Assembly: GCF_019900845.1 (NCBI RefSeq)
Contig: NZ_CP074570.1
Location: forward strand, 2,852,001 to 2,916,000
DNA: 64,000 bases
From: Paraneptunicella aestuarii
GTDB taxonomy: Bacteria; Pseudomonadota; Gammaproteobacteria; Enterobacterales; Alteromonadaceae
Reading direction: 5' to 3'
Shown: piece by piece, positions 36,998-48,764 of the stretch
How positions within the stretch are numbered: position 1 is the stretch's first letter
Layout: the number at the start of each line of letters is the position of its first letter
Notes under the pieces: generated by a model
What the model was told of the DNA's origin: nothing
Databases searched by the model: none
What the model saw: only the letters and a program-made list of their open reading frames with translations
Position numbers and translations under genes: made by a program

Positions 36998-37011
36998 GGG
37001 CAACTTTGCCC
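36998..37011. promoter_or_regulatory. Candidate operator palindrome
   Basis: GGGCAA-CT-TTGCCC, a six-base dyad in the divergent region between two helix-turn-helix genes. Placement suits a regulator site; no direct proof. Confidence 0.4.
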
Positions 37012-37085
37012 GATTTTCTTTGATACTTTGCCAATGTTGTTCAATTACGTTTTCAATACGTGCAATTAGAAGGTTCAAAACAGTA

Positions 37086-37355
37086 GTGTACATTAAAGGT
37101 TCAGATTTGCGTAAGATGAGATTGCAGGCCGCCATGACCACTGTGAAAATGGCTCAGTTTGCCGATGTAAGAACTCGCAAAACGTACGAAAACTGGGAAA
37201 AAGGTGTAGGTTCTCCTACAGTTAACCAGTTCATAGCAATGGCAACGGCTTGCGGTTATAGCCCGCACAGTTTGATTAGGCAGTATATAGAACGCGCCAA
37301 TCATAAAACTGAAGTTGACTATAATGTTGCGGCATTAAAAGCAGAAGAAGCCTAA
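37086..37355 (+). CDS. XRE-like helix-turn-helix protein
   Basis: An 89-residue DNA-binding protein from GTG 37086 (AGAAGG upstream). The domain reads LRKMRLQAAMTTVKMAQFAD then RKTYENWEKGVGSPTVNQF, a standard XRE fold with a WEKG end. Longer in-frame starts upstream would add residues out of character with the family. It is divergent from cassette A and may regulate it. A hairpin follows the stop. Confidence 0.65.
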   Translation: MYIKGSDLRKMRLQAAMTTVKMAQFADVRTRKTYENWEKGVGSPTVNQFIAMATACGYSPHSLIRQYIERANHKTEVDYNVAALKAEEA

Positions 37356-37372
37356 GCCGGTATTCCCCGGCT
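37355..37372 (+). terminator. Short terminator after the XRE-like gene
   Basis: Stem AGCCGG/CCGGCT with a six-base loop immediately after the stop, followed by CTTCTTTT. Confidence 0.5.
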
Positions 37373-37800
37373 AACTTCTTTTAAATCTAAATATAAATTC
37401 TGTTTTTCATAGACTAACTTAAACGTGTTAGCCCTTTCTTTATTGCTTCCTTCATATCAAGGAAAAATTAATACTCGCAAAGTAAATACTTTATAGCATT
37501 TCGTTCACTGAAATGCCTTTGGGTAATAATAGCCCCCTACCAGACAAGAATTTCGAATGAAGATGTCAGAGAATATTTGCATCTTAATGTCAAACTGAAC
37601 GATATCGTATATGAACTCGGAATATCCGAGTATTTAATTTCAATATTGATCAATAAATAAAGCGACGATGAATATTTACTACCACACTATTTCAATTGAG
37701 CGTATGAAACCTGTAAATATAAAGACGTGATCTCATCGGGAAAATAACGATAACAAAAATATCAAACTCTGAAACGGATATTTTCATGTGCTAGAACGAA
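37373..37800. other. Intergenic region before tRNA-Ser
   Basis: About 430 AT-rich bases. No gene or repeat seen. Confidence 0.5.
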
Positions 37801-37829
37801 AAAACCCCGACTTTAAAAGTCGGGGTTTT
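37801..37829 (-). terminator. Terminator of tRNA-Ser (TGA)
   Basis: Strong hairpin AAAACCCCGACTT/AAGTCGGGGTTTT directly downstream of the tRNA on the minus strand. Confidence 0.88.
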
Positions 37830-37837
37830 TGAATGCT

Positions 37838-37929
37838 TGGCGGAGAGGGAGGGATTCGAACCCCCGGTAGGGATAAACCTACGGCTGATTTCAAGTCAGC
37901 TGCATTAAACCGAGCTCTGCCACCTCTCC
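37838..37929 (-). tRNA. tRNA-Ser (TGA)
   Basis: A 92-base class II tRNA with encoded CCA. Loop CTTGAAA gives anticodon TGA. Acceptor GGAGAGG pairs with CCTCTCC; long variable arm. As in E. coli (serT), it lies beside yccA. Confidence 0.96.
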
Positions 37930-38151
37930 GTGACGTGAGCGGCATATTAAAGTCGTTTATTCAGCTTGTAAAGAGTAAATTTAACATTAACTTACTGACT
38001 GCTTTATCTTTGCGCAATTTGTTCAATTAACATCTATTTACTAAATTTTTCAGTCGTTCCGTACGATTCAACTTGAAAATTTGCCCTAAAGCCCCTAAAT
38101 ATAGCGTCAGTAACATTATTGCTTAATACTATTTAAACGACGGAGTTTGTA

Positions 38152-38814
38152 ATGCAATACAATTCGGTATCTTCCGCCTCACAATCATCAGTGTTAGAGA
38201 CGAATAAAGTCTTACGTAACACTTATATGTTATTAGCTATGACATTGGGATTCAGTGCGGCAGTGGCTGGCGTATCAATGGCGTTAGGATTACCACATCC
38301 TGGCCTAATTATTACCTTAGTAGGATTCTATGGCCTATTATTTTTAGTCCATAAAACAGCTAACTCATCAGCGGGTTTGCTTAGTGTATTCGCATTCACT
38401 GGCTTTTTAGGTTATACACTTGGTCCGATTCTGAATATGGTTATTGGTGCCGGCGGCGGTGACTTGATTGTCACAGCGTTAGGTGGCACAGCTATCATAT
38501 TCTTCGCATTGTCAGGTTATGTTTTGACAACCAAGAAAGATATGTCATTCCTTAATGGTATGCTGTTCGCTGGCTTTTGGGTTATCTTGATCGCGGTTAT
38601 TGCGAACATTTTCCTTCAACTGCCAGCTCTTAGCTTAGGTCTTAGCGCATTATTCATCCTGTTTTCATCAGGTGTTATTTTAATGCAAACCAGTGATATT
38701 ATTCGTGGTGGTGAGAAAAACTATATATTGGCAACAGTGACGCTTTATGTGTCTCTGTACAATATTTTCATTAGCTTGCTAAACCTACTAACCGCTTTTA
38801 GCAACGATGACTAA
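38152..38814 (+). CDS. yccA: Bax inhibitor-1/YccA family membrane protein
   Basis: A 220-residue seven-helix inner-membrane protein. After a 25-residue cytoplasmic start (SVLETNKVLRNTYMLLAMTL), hydrophobic helices run to near the C-terminus, with the conserved SLYNIFISLLNLLT at the end. E. coli YccA binds and modulates FtsH. The tRNA-Ser neighbour and the following tus genes match gammaproteobacterial order. Confidence 0.92.
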   Translation: MQYNSVSSASQSSVLETNKVLRNTYMLLAMTLGFSAAVAGVSMALGLPHPGLIITLVGFYGLLFLVHKTANSSAGLLSVFAFTGFLGYTLGPILNMVIGAGGGDLIVTALGGTAIIFFALSGYVLTTKKDMSFLNGMLFAGFWVILIAVIANIFLQLPALSLGLSALFILFSSGVILMQTSDIIRGGEKNYILATVTLYVSLYNIFISLLNLLTAFSNDD

Positions 38815-38841
38815 GAAATTGTTTTCTCAATAGAATCAATC

Positions 38842-38869
38842 AACACCCCACTTGCTGGGGTGTTTTTTT
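38842..38869 (+). terminator. Terminator after yccA
   Basis: Stem AACACCCCA/TGGGGTGTT with a five-base loop and a T-run. Confidence 0.88.
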
Positions 38870-38894
38870 ATAGATACAGGAATAAAAGAAATTC

Positions 38895-39284
38895 ATGGCG
38901 AAATTCCTCATATTAGTGACCAGCCCCCACTACGATTCTGACTCAGCAAAATCATCCTATGAGTTTGCCAAAGCCGCTATTGAACAAAACCATGAGGTAT
39001 TGGGCATTTTCTTTTATCAGTCAGGAGTGAGCCATGCTAATCAATTTAACGCTCCTCTTTCTGATGAACCATCAGCATCAAGCCTTTGGCAAGAGCTCGC
39101 AACCAGGTATAAAGTTAACTTGCTAGTATGTGCAACAGCAGCCAGCAGAAGAGGCATTGCGGATAAGGAAGAAGCCAAACGCATGACATTTAATGGAGAT
39201 AATCTCTCTGAACATTTCACCATGTCTGGATTGACAGAATTTTCAGCCTTATCCACTCAGGCGACAAGGGTAGTACAGTTCTGA
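38895..39284 (+). CDS. tusD: Sulfurtransferase TusD
   Basis: A 129-residue DsrE-like subunit of the TusBCD complex, which passes sulfur from TusA to TusE during 2-thiouridine formation on tRNA wobble positions. The catalytic cysteine is in NLLVCATAASRRG near residue 78, and the N-terminal TSPHYDSDSAKSSYEFAKAA is typical. Start of a four-gene operon with one-base overlaps. Confidence 0.93.
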   Translation: MAKFLILVTSPHYDSDSAKSSYEFAKAAIEQNHEVLGIFFYQSGVSHANQFNAPLSDEPSASSLWQELATRYKVNLLVCATAASRRGIADKEEAKRMTFNGDNLSEHFTMSGLTEFSALSTQATRVVQF

Positions 39285-39637
39285 TGTCTATTGCCATATT
39301 GCATACTACAGCCCCAAGCTCAAACCCAAATGGTTTGGAAGCTCTCGATACTGCATTCGCTTTTGCCAACATTGAACAACAAGTGGGTATGTTTTTCATT
39401 CAAGATGGAGTTTATCAATTATTAAAAGGTCAACAACCTGAAATATCGGGGTTTAAAAACCATACAAAGAGTTATCCCGCATTAGAGTTTTACGACATCG
39501 AAGATATATTTGTATGCACAGAAAGTCTGAAAGAGCGAAATCTTACGTCCGAAAACCTTTTGCTTGAAGCTACATTAATGAGTCCAGAACAGCTTGCTTC
39601 TTATTTGAAACCTTTTGATCAGGTGCTCAGGTTCTAA
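39284..39637 (+). CDS. tusC: Sulfur relay subunit TusC
   Basis: A 117-residue DsrF-like subunit of TusBCD with LHTTAPSSNPNGLEALDTAF at the N-terminus and IFVCTESLKERNL. It overlaps tusD and tusB by one base each (GATG/AATG junctions). Confidence 0.9.
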   Translation: MSIAILHTTAPSSNPNGLEALDTAFAFANIEQQVGMFFIQDGVYQLLKGQQPEISGFKNHTKSYPALEFYDIEDIFVCTESLKERNLTSENLLLEATLMSPEQLASYLKPFDQVLRF

Positions 39638-39930
39638 TGATTTTACATATCATCCGACAAAGTTCCGCTTCCCATCAATCACTACACCAATGTTTGAAAT
39701 ACAAACAAACTGATGATGGCATTCTGTTTATCTCCGATGGCGTACTGAATTTATGTTTACAGCACAATATTCCTCTATTAAAAACCCCTGAGCTTTCAAA
39801 TAAGCTCTTCGTATTAGAGAGTGATCTGACCGCACGCAACCTGCCTATTCATAGTCTGGATGTAAAGCAGCTCTCATACCAAGAGTTTGTTGAGCTTACC
39901 TTGCAATACGAAAAAACACTGACATGGTAG
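39637..39930 (+). CDS. tusB: Sulfur relay subunit TusB
   Basis: A 97-residue DsrH-like subunit of TusBCD (ILHIIRQSSASHQSL, DGILFISDGVLNL). Assigned by position as well as sequence. tusE follows after three bases. Confidence 0.87.
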   Translation: MILHIIRQSSASHQSLHQCLKYKQTDDGILFISDGVLNLCLQHNIPLLKTPELSNKLFVLESDLTARNLPIHSLDVKQLSYQEFVELTLQYEKTLTW

Positions 39931-39933
39931 TTT

Positions 39934-40272
39934 ATGAGTCAATTTATAGAATTTAACGGTAAACAGATCCCAACCGATGCTAACGGCTATCTATTAGAAG
40001 TTTCAGATTGGCAACCAGAATTAGCTCCGATTATTGCAGCCACAGAAAATATCGAATTAACAGATTCACACTGGGAAGTAGTCAATTTTGTGCGGGACTT
40101 TTATCTGGAATTTAACACCAGCCCAGCAATCAGAGCATTAGTAAAAGCTATGGCAGCCAAATTGGGACAAGAGAAAGGTAACAGCCGCTATTTACACCGC
40201 CTCTTCCCTAAAGGTGCAGCAAAACAAGCAACAAAGATCGCAGGTTTACCTAAACCAGCAAAATGCTTGTAA
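39934..40272 (+). CDS. tusE: Sulfur relay protein TusE
   Basis: A 112-residue DsrC-family protein that accepts sulfur from TusBCD and gives it to MnmA. It ends in PKPAKCL, with the reactive cysteine in the penultimate position as the family requires, and includes [20 protein letters not shown] and [18 protein letters not shown] segments. Confidence 0.93.
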   Translation: MSQFIEFNGKQIPTDANGYLLEVSDWQPELAPIIAATENIELTDSHWEVVNFVRDFYLEFNTSPAIRALVKAMAAKLGQEKGNSRYLHRLFPKGAAKQATKIAGLPKPAKCL

Positions 40273-40382
40273 AGCATTATCAAAAGATGGAAGGCTCTGA
40301 ATTAGGAGCGAATTAATCAGAAGTGTTAGAAAAAGCGCATATTGCAAACAATATGCGCTCAATAGCTATGATCTTAGAGGCG

Positions 40383-40520
40383 TTATTGCCCGTTTGCCAT
40401 ACCAGCAGAAACAGTGGTAAAAATCATCCAGCCTATATAGCCAACCAACCCGACAATTCCGATAATTGCAGCCCAGTAGACAAATTTCATCACTAGTTTA
40501 AGGTCTTGATTTTTTTGCAT
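40383..40520 (-). CDS. Short single-helix membrane protein
   Basis: A 45-residue gene too short for most gene finders. GAGAGG lies five bases before the ATG. The product has a charged start (MQKNQDLKLVMKF) and a long hydrophobic helix (about 13-38, VYWAAIIGIVGLVGYIGWMI), then a polar end. It lies between tusE and serS on the serS strand, 207 bases... from neither with overlap. Function unknown. Confidence 0.65.
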   Translation of the reverse strand: MQKNQDLKLVMKFVYWAAIIGIVGLVGYIGWMIFTTVSAGMANGQ

Positions 40521-40590
40521 ATTGCCTCTCAACGATGACTACATGGTACAGACTTACATTGCTCTTAATGAACAAAGGTAAGAGGCTGTA

Positions 40591-42267
<1,677 letters not shown>

Positions 42268-42275
<8 letters not shown>

Positions 42276-43587
42276 ATCGCTTTTTGTCACTCTGTTGGTT
42301 TAAACCTTCAAGATATGCCAGTTTTTCCTTTATTTGCTTTTCCAAGCCTCGTTCAGATGGAGAATAAAACTTTGTTGCTCGTAAATGCTCAGGGAAATAG
42401 TTCTCGCCAGCAGCAAAAGCCCCCGCTTCATCATGAGCATAACGATAGCCCTCTCCGGCACCCAAGCTCTTCATCAACTCTGTAGGCGCATTACGCAAAT
42501 GCATAGGAACATCAGCATCAGAAGTGTCTTTCGCTAAACTCATCGCTTGTTTAAACGCGGTATATACTGCATTACTTTTTGGCGCACAGGCACAATACAA
42601 AACGGCTTGGGCAATCGCTCTTTCACCTTCTGCAGCGCCCACTCTGTGGTACACATCCCACGCATTGAGGGTCAATTGTAATGCTCTGGGATCGGCATTG
42701 CCAATATCTTCCGAGGCAATCGCTAAAAGCCGTCGGGCAATCGCGGTAGGTTCTGCGCCTGTTACCAATAAGCGGCAAAACCAGTATAACGCGCCGTCGG
42801 GAGATGAGCCTCTAACGGATTTATGAAAAGCGGATAGAAGATCATAATAATAATCTCCGCCCTTATCAAAATGCGCCATTTTATCGCCCGAGGCATGAGC
42901 AATATGTTGCTTATCAAGGCTTTTACCGCTCTCTCTAAGCTGCAATGCTATCTCCAGAGTGTTGAGAAGCTTACGCCCGTCACCACATGCCACTTCAACT
43001 AATAGTGCTTCGGCGTCAGATTCAATAGTGACAAGCTCTGAATTGTCTTCACTATATTTCTTCAATGCACGATGAATTAGCTGCTTAAGCCCATCAGCAT
43101 CAAGCTTTTTCAACACATAAACACGAGTACGGGACAAAAGAGCATTGTTTAATTCAAAGGAAGGATTCTCAGTAGTTGCACCGATGAAAATCACCGTGCC
43201 ATCTTCAATAAAGGGTAAAAATGCGTCTTGCTGAGATTTATTAAAACGGTGGACTTCATCCACAAACAATATGGTTTGTCTGCCAAAATCTCTGGCATTG
43301 CTCTTGGCGTTATCAATAGCCGCTCGAATTTCCTTAACCCCACCGGTAACTGCAGAGATTTTTTCAACCTGAGCATCAATGCTATGAGCGACAATCTCAG
43401 CCAAGGTCGTCTTGCCAGTTCCCGGAGGCCCCCACAAAATCATGGAATGAGCATTGCCAGAACGAATGGCTTCATAAAGTGGTTTACCGGGCGCGAGAAT
43501 GTGCTCCTGACCTACATAGCCATCAATAGAAGTGGGTCGTAATAGAGCTGCAAGGGGTTTTGCCACATCGCCAAACTGGAGTTCCAT
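42268..43587 (-). CDS. rarA: Replication-associated recombination protein A
   Basis: A 439-residue AAA+ ATPase (also called MgsA) acting at stalled forks, related to eukaryotic WRNIP1. Walker A GPPGTGKTTLAE, Walker B ILFVDEVHRFN, sensor 1 GATTENPSFELN and the C-terminal tetramerisation domain (LSAFHKSVRGSSPDGALYW) are clear. It lies between lolA and crcB in the order known from Pseudomonas. Confidence 0.96.
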
Positions 43588-43620
43588 TAGCTATGAACCA
43601 CGTTTAGTGTTATCTGAAAA

Positions 43621-44277
43621 TCAACGCTGATCATCAAGTTCAAAGCCTGATGGCATACTAAAAGTAAAACGCTGAGAAGAAATCTCTTGATTCTGTTTAA
43701 TATCAGAAAAAATCAGCTGATTGCGCTGCTCTTGCTGATCAAGAATGATCAATTGTGACAACACACCATCATCAAAAAACAAAACAAGCTGCTTGATTGA
43801 CTGATTCTCCGATTTGGGGGTAATCATAAACTCACCTTCGTTCACTTTAGCAACCTGATAGCCATCCCAAATATCGGAATTGGGCTGAGCCAACAACATA
43901 ATAGGGTGATCTTTCACCGAATGTTGCTGATCCAGAGCAATCACCTGCTCAACAAAAGGATCGATGTGCCAAAGGGTTTTGCCATCGGCAATCAAGGTCG
44001 CTTCATTGGGCGGTAACACTTCCCAGTACAGCTTTTGAGGCTGCTGTAAATTGATAATTCCTTTTGCTTCTTGCAACAACTCGTTGTTTGCATCCATCAC
44101 CTTTTGCTCAAAATGAGCAGAATAAGTGTGTAACTGCGATAACAAGTGCTTTAGTTCTTGAGCAGATGAATCTAGCTTCTCTTCCCCATTAAGAGCAAAC
44201 ACGCTGGTTGAGATAGCGATAAACAAGAATCCACTAATGATGTTTTTAAATTGTAGTCTTCTTACTATTTTTACCAT
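43621..44277 (-). CDS. lolA: Outer-membrane lipoprotein carrier LolA
   Basis: Periplasmic chaperone that moves lipoproteins from LolCDE to LolB. The 218-residue precursor starts with a positively charged signal peptide (about 1-29, cleavage after FA). The mature part shows LLSQLHTYSAHFEQKV, QPQKLYWEVLPPNEATLIADG and KTLWHIDPFVEQV. ftsK ends two bases upstream, so the two are coexpressed. Confidence 0.94.
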   Translation of the reverse strand: MVKIVRRLQFKNIISGFLFIAISTSVFALNGEEKLDSSAQELKHLLSQLHTYSAHFEQKVMDANNELLQEAKGIINLQQPQKLYWEVLPPNEATLIADGKTLWHIDPFVEQVIALDQQHSVKDHPIMLLAQPNSDIWDGYQVAKVNEGEFMITPKSENQSIKQLVLFFDDGVLSQLIILDQQEQRNQLIFSDIKQNQEISSQRFTFSMPSGFELDDQR

Positions 44278-44279
44278 TT

Positions 44280-46736
44280 TTAACCTCTGGGTGGTGGTGG
44301 CGCCAACACATCTCTATTGCCGTTATGCCCCGGAGCACTCACAACACCGCTTTGTTCCATTTGCTCAACTAACCGGGCAGCCCGGTTATAGCCAATTCTA
44401 AATTTACGTTGCACGCCCGACACTGATGCTCTGCGCGTTTCTGTCACAAAAGCCACGGCTTCATCATAAAACGGATCTAATTCCTGATCTCCGCCATCAG
44501 GTTGCTCACCGGGTAGTAATATCTCGTCATTAGATTCACCCGACAATATTTCATCAATATATTGCGGCGTACCTCGCGATTGCCAATCAGCAACCACTGC
44601 ATGAACTTCATGATCATCAACAAAAGCACCATGAACACGAGTAGGTACACCCGATCCCGGTGGTAAATACAACATATCCCCCATGCCCAACAAAGCTTCG
44701 GCACCTTGCTGATCCAGAATGGTTCTGGAATCAATCTTGGAAGAAACCTGAAAGGCAATACGGGTAGGAATATTAGCTTTAATCAAGCCAGTGATAACAT
44801 CAACAGAAGGTCGCTGAGTAGCCAGAATCAGGTGGATTCCCGCCGCCCTGGCTTTTTGAGCAATACGGGCAATGAGTTCTTCAACTTTCTTACCCACAAT
44901 CATCATCATGTCAGCAAATTCATCCACGACAACGACGATACTGGGAAGTTTTTCCAACTCTGGTGCTTCTTCTGCCATAGATTCGTTTGGATTCCAGAGA
45001 GGATCCTTAATAGGCTGCCCATTCTCTTTCGCTTCCAGCACTTTGGCGTTATAGCCTTTCAGATTACGCACCCCCAAAGCTGACATTAAACGATAGCGGC
45101 GCTCCATTTCCCCTACACACCAGCGCAAGGCATTAGAAGCCTCTTTCATGTCGGTGACAACTTCTGCCAACAAATGTGGAATGCCTTCATACACCGACAA
45201 TTCCAACATTTTAGGGTCAATCATGATAAAACGAACATCTTCTGGCGTAGACTTGTATAGCAAGCTCAAAATCATAACGTTCACGCCAACGGATTTACCT
45301 GAACCTGTTGTACCAGCCACCAGCAAATGCGGCATTTTTGCCAAATCCACAACCACAGGGTCACCAGAAATGTCTTTACCAAGCACCATGGTTAAGCTGG
45401 ACTTCGCATTTTCAAAATATTCGCTGCTAATCACCTCTCGCAAAAATACGGTTTCGCGATGCTTATTGGGCAATTCCAAACCTATGTAGGATTTACCCGG
45501 AATAACCTCAACAACACGCACAGAAAGCGCAGACATGGCTCTGGCCAAATCCTTGGATAAGCCGGAGATCTTGCTGACCTTAACTCCCGGAGCCAGATCC
45601 AGTTCAAATCGAGTAACAACAGGCCCGGGATACACGCCAACCACTTGAGCCTGAACACTAAAATCAGCCAAAGTTGCCTCTAATAATCGAGCGACCGAAT
45701 CCAGCTCTTCCTGAGAAATAGGCTCTTTGGTTCGATTAGGCTTGTCTAATAATTCAAAAGAAGGCACATCACCTTCTGGCATGGGCCGGTTACCAGCTAC
45801 CTTTTCACTTTCCTGTGGGCTAATTACTTTTGGCGTCTTGGGAGCAGTGGATACTTCTCGATTTACCGAAGCACGTTCTTCATTGGCACTATTAACCACT
45901 TGGACAGTGACGGGCGGTTCCCTTTCAGGAATAGCATCATACTCGTCCATTTCCTCAATCATGGTGTCCGACAGTTCTTCAGCGTTATTAGAAAAGAACC
46001 CTGATTTTTTAGGTATTTCAGGGTCGACTCTCATGGTCGTAATTTCAATAGATGAGGGTTTGTTTTTGTCAGTTAAAGCCTGACCAGAACGAGATAAGGG
46101 ATTGGGTAACGACTTAATTTCTTCAATCGTACTGGGCAACCGATAAACTTTTTTAGCAGTAAAAATACTAAAAGCCCCCAGCCCATCAATAATGGATAAC
46201 CAGGAAATTCCAGTTAAAAGCGTAAATCCCGTAGCTAAAAAGCATAACAGCAATAAGTTCGTACCAACGATGCTAAAAAACGGAATCAGTGCATGGCTAA
46301 TAGCTTCGCCAACCATGCCTCCGGAAGATACGGTAGCCAGGTCATCAAAATTAATACTGGATAAGCCAGCCGCCCCCAAAATACAGAGGATTGTACCAAT
46401 CATCCGCAGCGCTATGGTCAAATAATCCAGTTCTAAAATATCTTTTGCGCGTTGAAATATAAACCAGCCCAACAGAGCAATAGCAAAAGGAAAGGTGTAA
46501 GCAATAACGCCAAAGATCCATAGGCTAATATCAGCAAGCCAGGCTCCAACAGGGCCACCGGCATTATGAACATGCTCATTAAAACCCGTTTGACTCCAAC
46601 CGGGGTCAGCCGAATCGAAGGTGGCGAGTGCAATAAAAAGAAACAAGGCAAAGGCTGTGGTGATTATCATCCCCACTTCTAATACCCTTTGAATGCCTGT
46701 TAAGCGCGACTTAGGACGTTCTATGAGTTCCATCAT
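44280..46736 (-). CDS. ftsK: DNA translocase FtsK
   Basis: Couples chromosome segregation to division. The 818-residue protein has four N-terminal membrane helices (within 20-190), a short Pro/Glu-rich linker, and a motor with Walker [19 protein letters not shown] and Walker [14 protein letters not shown]. The C-terminal gamma domain ([20 protein letters not shown]) should recognise the polar KOPS sequences and activate XerCD. The linker is much shorter than in E. coli. Confidence 0.97.
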   Translation of the reverse strand: MMELIERPKSRLTGIQRVLEVGMIITTAFALFLFIALATFDSADPGWSQTGFNEHVHNAGGPVGAWLADISLWIFGVIAYTFPFAIALLGWFIFQRAKDILELDYLTIALRMIGTILCILGAAGLSSINFDDLATVSSGGMVGEAISHALIPFFSIVGTNLLLLCFLATGFTLLTGISWLSIIDGLGAFSIFTAKKVYRLPSTIEEIKSLPNPLSRSGQALTDKNKPSSIEITTMRVDPEIPKKSGFFSNNAEELSDTMIEEMDEYDAIPEREPPVTVQVVNSANEERASVNREVSTAPKTPKVISPQESEKVAGNRPMPEGDVPSFELLDKPNRTKEPISQEELDSVARLLEATLADFSVQAQVVGVYPGPVVTRFELDLAPGVKVSKISGLSKDLARAMSALSVRVVEVIPGKSYIGLELPNKHRETVFLREVISSEYFENAKSSLTMVLGKDISGDPVVVDLAKMPHLLVAGTTGSGKSVGVNVMILSLLYKSTPEDVRFIMIDPKMLELSVYEGIPHLLAEVVTDMKEASNALRWCVGEMERRYRLMSALGVRNLKGYNAKVLEAKENGQPIKDPLWNPNESMAEEAPELEKLPSIVVVVDEFADMMMIVGKKVEELIARIAQKARAAGIHLILATQRPSVDVITGLIKANIPTRIAFQVSSKIDSRTILDQQGAEALLGMGDMLYLPPGSGVPTRVHGAFVDDHEVHAVVADWQSRGTPQYIDEILSGESNDEILLPGEQPDGGDQELDPFYDEAVAFVTETRRASVSGVQRKFRIGYNRAARLVEQMEQSGVVSAPGHNGNRDVLAPPPPRG

Positions 46737-46912
46737 TTAGTATTATCGTTATTCTCGCCCATAAGATACCAAGCCATTGAAGAAAAGCCCAGTCAGGACA
46801 AGGTATTTGTGCCATATGGAAGTTATTTATTTGCCTCTTGCACAGTTAATAACCGTTATTCGTGAAAATCCAGGTGGAATAGACGATTTTATCCACTGTT
46901 GGTAAACACGCA

Positions 46913-47395
46913 CTAATAATTAATTTTAATGCGCGTTGTCTGTTTAACCTCTTCCATTACCACATAAGTTCGAGATTCGCTTACTCCAGGCAGTCGTAAT
47001 AAAACGTCTCCCAACAATCGACGATAAGAAGACATATCGGCAACACGAGCTTTAAGCAAATAGTCAAAATTCCCAGAAACCAGATGACACTCCTGAATAT
47101 CATCCAGCTTTTTTACCGCAGTAGAAAATTCTTCAAAGATATCTACCGATGTTTTAGTCAAGGTTATCTCTACAAACACCAGCATTGCTGCCCCAACCTT
47201 GTCTGGCGCAACGGTTGCATGATACCCCGAGATATAACCCTGACTCTCCAACCTTCTAGTCCTTTCCAGGCAAGGGGTTGGGCTTAATCCTATCTTCTTG
47301 GCCAGTTCCACATTGGAAATTCGGCCATTCTTCTGTAACTCGTCTAGAATGCGTCGATCAAGGCGATCGAGGCTTTTTGGCGTTTTAACCAGCAT
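46913..47395 (-). CDS. lrp: Leucine-responsive regulatory protein
   Basis: A 160-residue Lrp/AsnC regulator. N-terminal helix-turn-helix LDRRILDELQKNGRISNVEL with recognition helix LSPTPCLERTRRLESQGYI, then a RAM ligand domain (FEEFSTAVKKLDDIQECHLV, GNFDYLLKARVADMSSYRRL). It is divergent from ald with a 120-base gap, an arrangement in which Lrp often controls alanine dehydrogenase. Confidence 0.94.
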   Translation of the reverse strand: MLVKTPKSLDRLDRRILDELQKNGRISNVELAKKIGLSPTPCLERTRRLESQGYISGYHATVAPDKVGAAMLVFVEITLTKTSVDIFEEFSTAVKKLDDIQECHLVSGNFDYLLKARVADMSSYRRLLGDVLLRLPGVSESRTYVVMEEVKQTTRIKINY

Positions 47396-47455
47396 ATTTT
47401 ATTCTAAATATATTTCAATTTTCAGTGTTTAATGCTGCTTTGTATCAAAATAGAG

Positions 47456-47466
47456 AGCAAAATGCT
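47456..47466. promoter_or_regulatory. Possible Lrp-type operator half
   Basis: AGCAAAATGCT, a near-perfect dyad in the divergent lrp-ald gap, resembles the AGNNNNNNNCT-type core of Lrp sites. Assigned by eye. Confidence 0.25.
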
Positions 47467-47523
47467 AATTAAACTTCACTACAATCTGCGCTTTATTCAA
47501 TAATGAATTCATAGGTGAAAATC

Positions 47524-48654
47524 ATGTTGGTTGGTGTACCAAAAGAAATTAAAAATCACGAATATCGTGTCGGCCTTACTCCATCAGCAGTCAAAGAATT
47601 TGTGACCCACGGGCATCAGGTGCTTGTGCAAAATGATGCGGGTCTTGCAATAGGCTTTGATAATGAGCAGTACGTAGCCGCAGGCGCACAGATCATTCAA
47701 ACAGCAGAGGAAATCTTTGCAAAGGCTGAAATGATTGTAAAAGTAAAAGAACCACAGCCTAACGAGTGCGAAATGCTGTCTGAAGGCCAAACGCTTTACA
47801 CCTACCTGCACTTAGCGCCGGATCCAAGACAAACAGAGTTATTGGTTAAAAGTGGCGCAACCTGTATTGCCTATGAAACAGTAACCGATCGTCACGGCGG
47901 TTTACCTTTGTTAGCTCCTATGAGCGAAGTCGCGGGACGTATGTCTATTCAGGCTGGCGCACACTTTCTGGAAAAAGCCCATGGTGGCAGCGGCACGTTG
48001 TTAGGTGGTGTTCCGGGCGTTGCACCAGGTAAAGTATTGATCATCGGTGGCGGTGTTGTTGGCACAAACGCGGCCAAAATGGCCTTAGGCGTAGGTGCTG
48101 ATGTCACTATTATGGATCGTTCACTACCTCGCTTGCGTGAACTGGATGATATTTTTGATGGTCGCGTGAAAACTGTGTACTCAACGGTTGATGCCATTGA
48201 ACAATACTCTTCAAAAGCAGATGTGGTTGTTGGCGCAGTATTAATTCCTGGCGCGGCAGCTCCAAAACTGTTAACCAAAGAACATATCATCAACATGAAA
48301 GAAGGCTCTGTTCTGGTTGATGTTGCCATCGACCAAGGCGGTTGCTTTGAAACATCAAGAGCCACCACTCATCAAGATCCGGTTTATATTGTAAATGGTG
48401 TCGTTCATTACTGTGTAGCCAACATGCCAGGCGGCGTAGCGCGCACTTCAACAATGGCGCTAAACAATGCAACATTGCCATTTGGTATTGCATTAGCGAA
48501 CAAAGGGCCAAAACAAGCCATGCTGGACGACCCACATTTGCTAAATGGTCTAAACGTTCATAAAGGAAAAGTAACCTACAAAGCGGTTGTGGATGCTTTG
48601 GGTAAACAGCTGAATCTGGAATATATGGATGCCAGGGAAGCCTTGTCTCTGTAA
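47524..48654 (+). CDS. ald: Alanine dehydrogenase
   Basis: NAD-dependent oxidative deamination of L-alanine to pyruvate. From the ATG at 47524 (AGGTG six bases upstream) the protein is 376 residues and begins [20 protein letters not shown]; a GTG three codons earlier overlaps the ribosome site. Active-site Lys and His lie in MIVKVKEPQ and [10 protein letters not shown], and the NAD loop is [17 protein letters not shown]. Divergent lrp suggests control by Lrp. Confidence 0.96.
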   Translation: MLVGVPKEIKNHEYRVGLTPSAVKEFVTHGHQVLVQNDAGLAIGFDNEQYVAAGAQIIQTAEEIFAKAEMIVKVKEPQPNECEMLSEGQTLYTYLHLAPDPRQTELLVKSGATCIAYETVTDRHGGLPLLAPMSEVAGRMSIQAGAHFLEKAHGGSGTLLGGVPGVAPGKVLIIGGGVVGTNAAKMALGVGADVTIMDRSLPRLRELDDIFDGRVKTVYSTVDAIEQYSSKADVVVGAVLIPGAAAPKLLTKEHIINMKEGSVLVDVAIDQGGCFETSRATTHQDPVYIVNGVVHYCVANMPGGVARTSTMALNNATLPFGIALANKGPKQAMLDDPHLLNGLNVHKGKVTYKAVVDALGKQLNLEYMDAREALSL

Positions 48655-48699
48655 CAAGAGCTTTTTCAGCGTTTTATAAAACACGATGTTCGATAGAAG

Positions 48700-48723
48700 A
48701 AGCGCCTGAAAAATCAGGCGCTT
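48700..48723. terminator. Terminator between ald and the antiporter gene
   Basis: Perfect 10-bp stem AAGCGCCTGA/TCAGGCGCTT with a four-base loop, followed by TTCTTTTT. Confidence 0.85.
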
Positions 48724-48764
48724 TTCTTTTTAAATAAAGGATGTTGCTGCAAAGCAGATATTCA

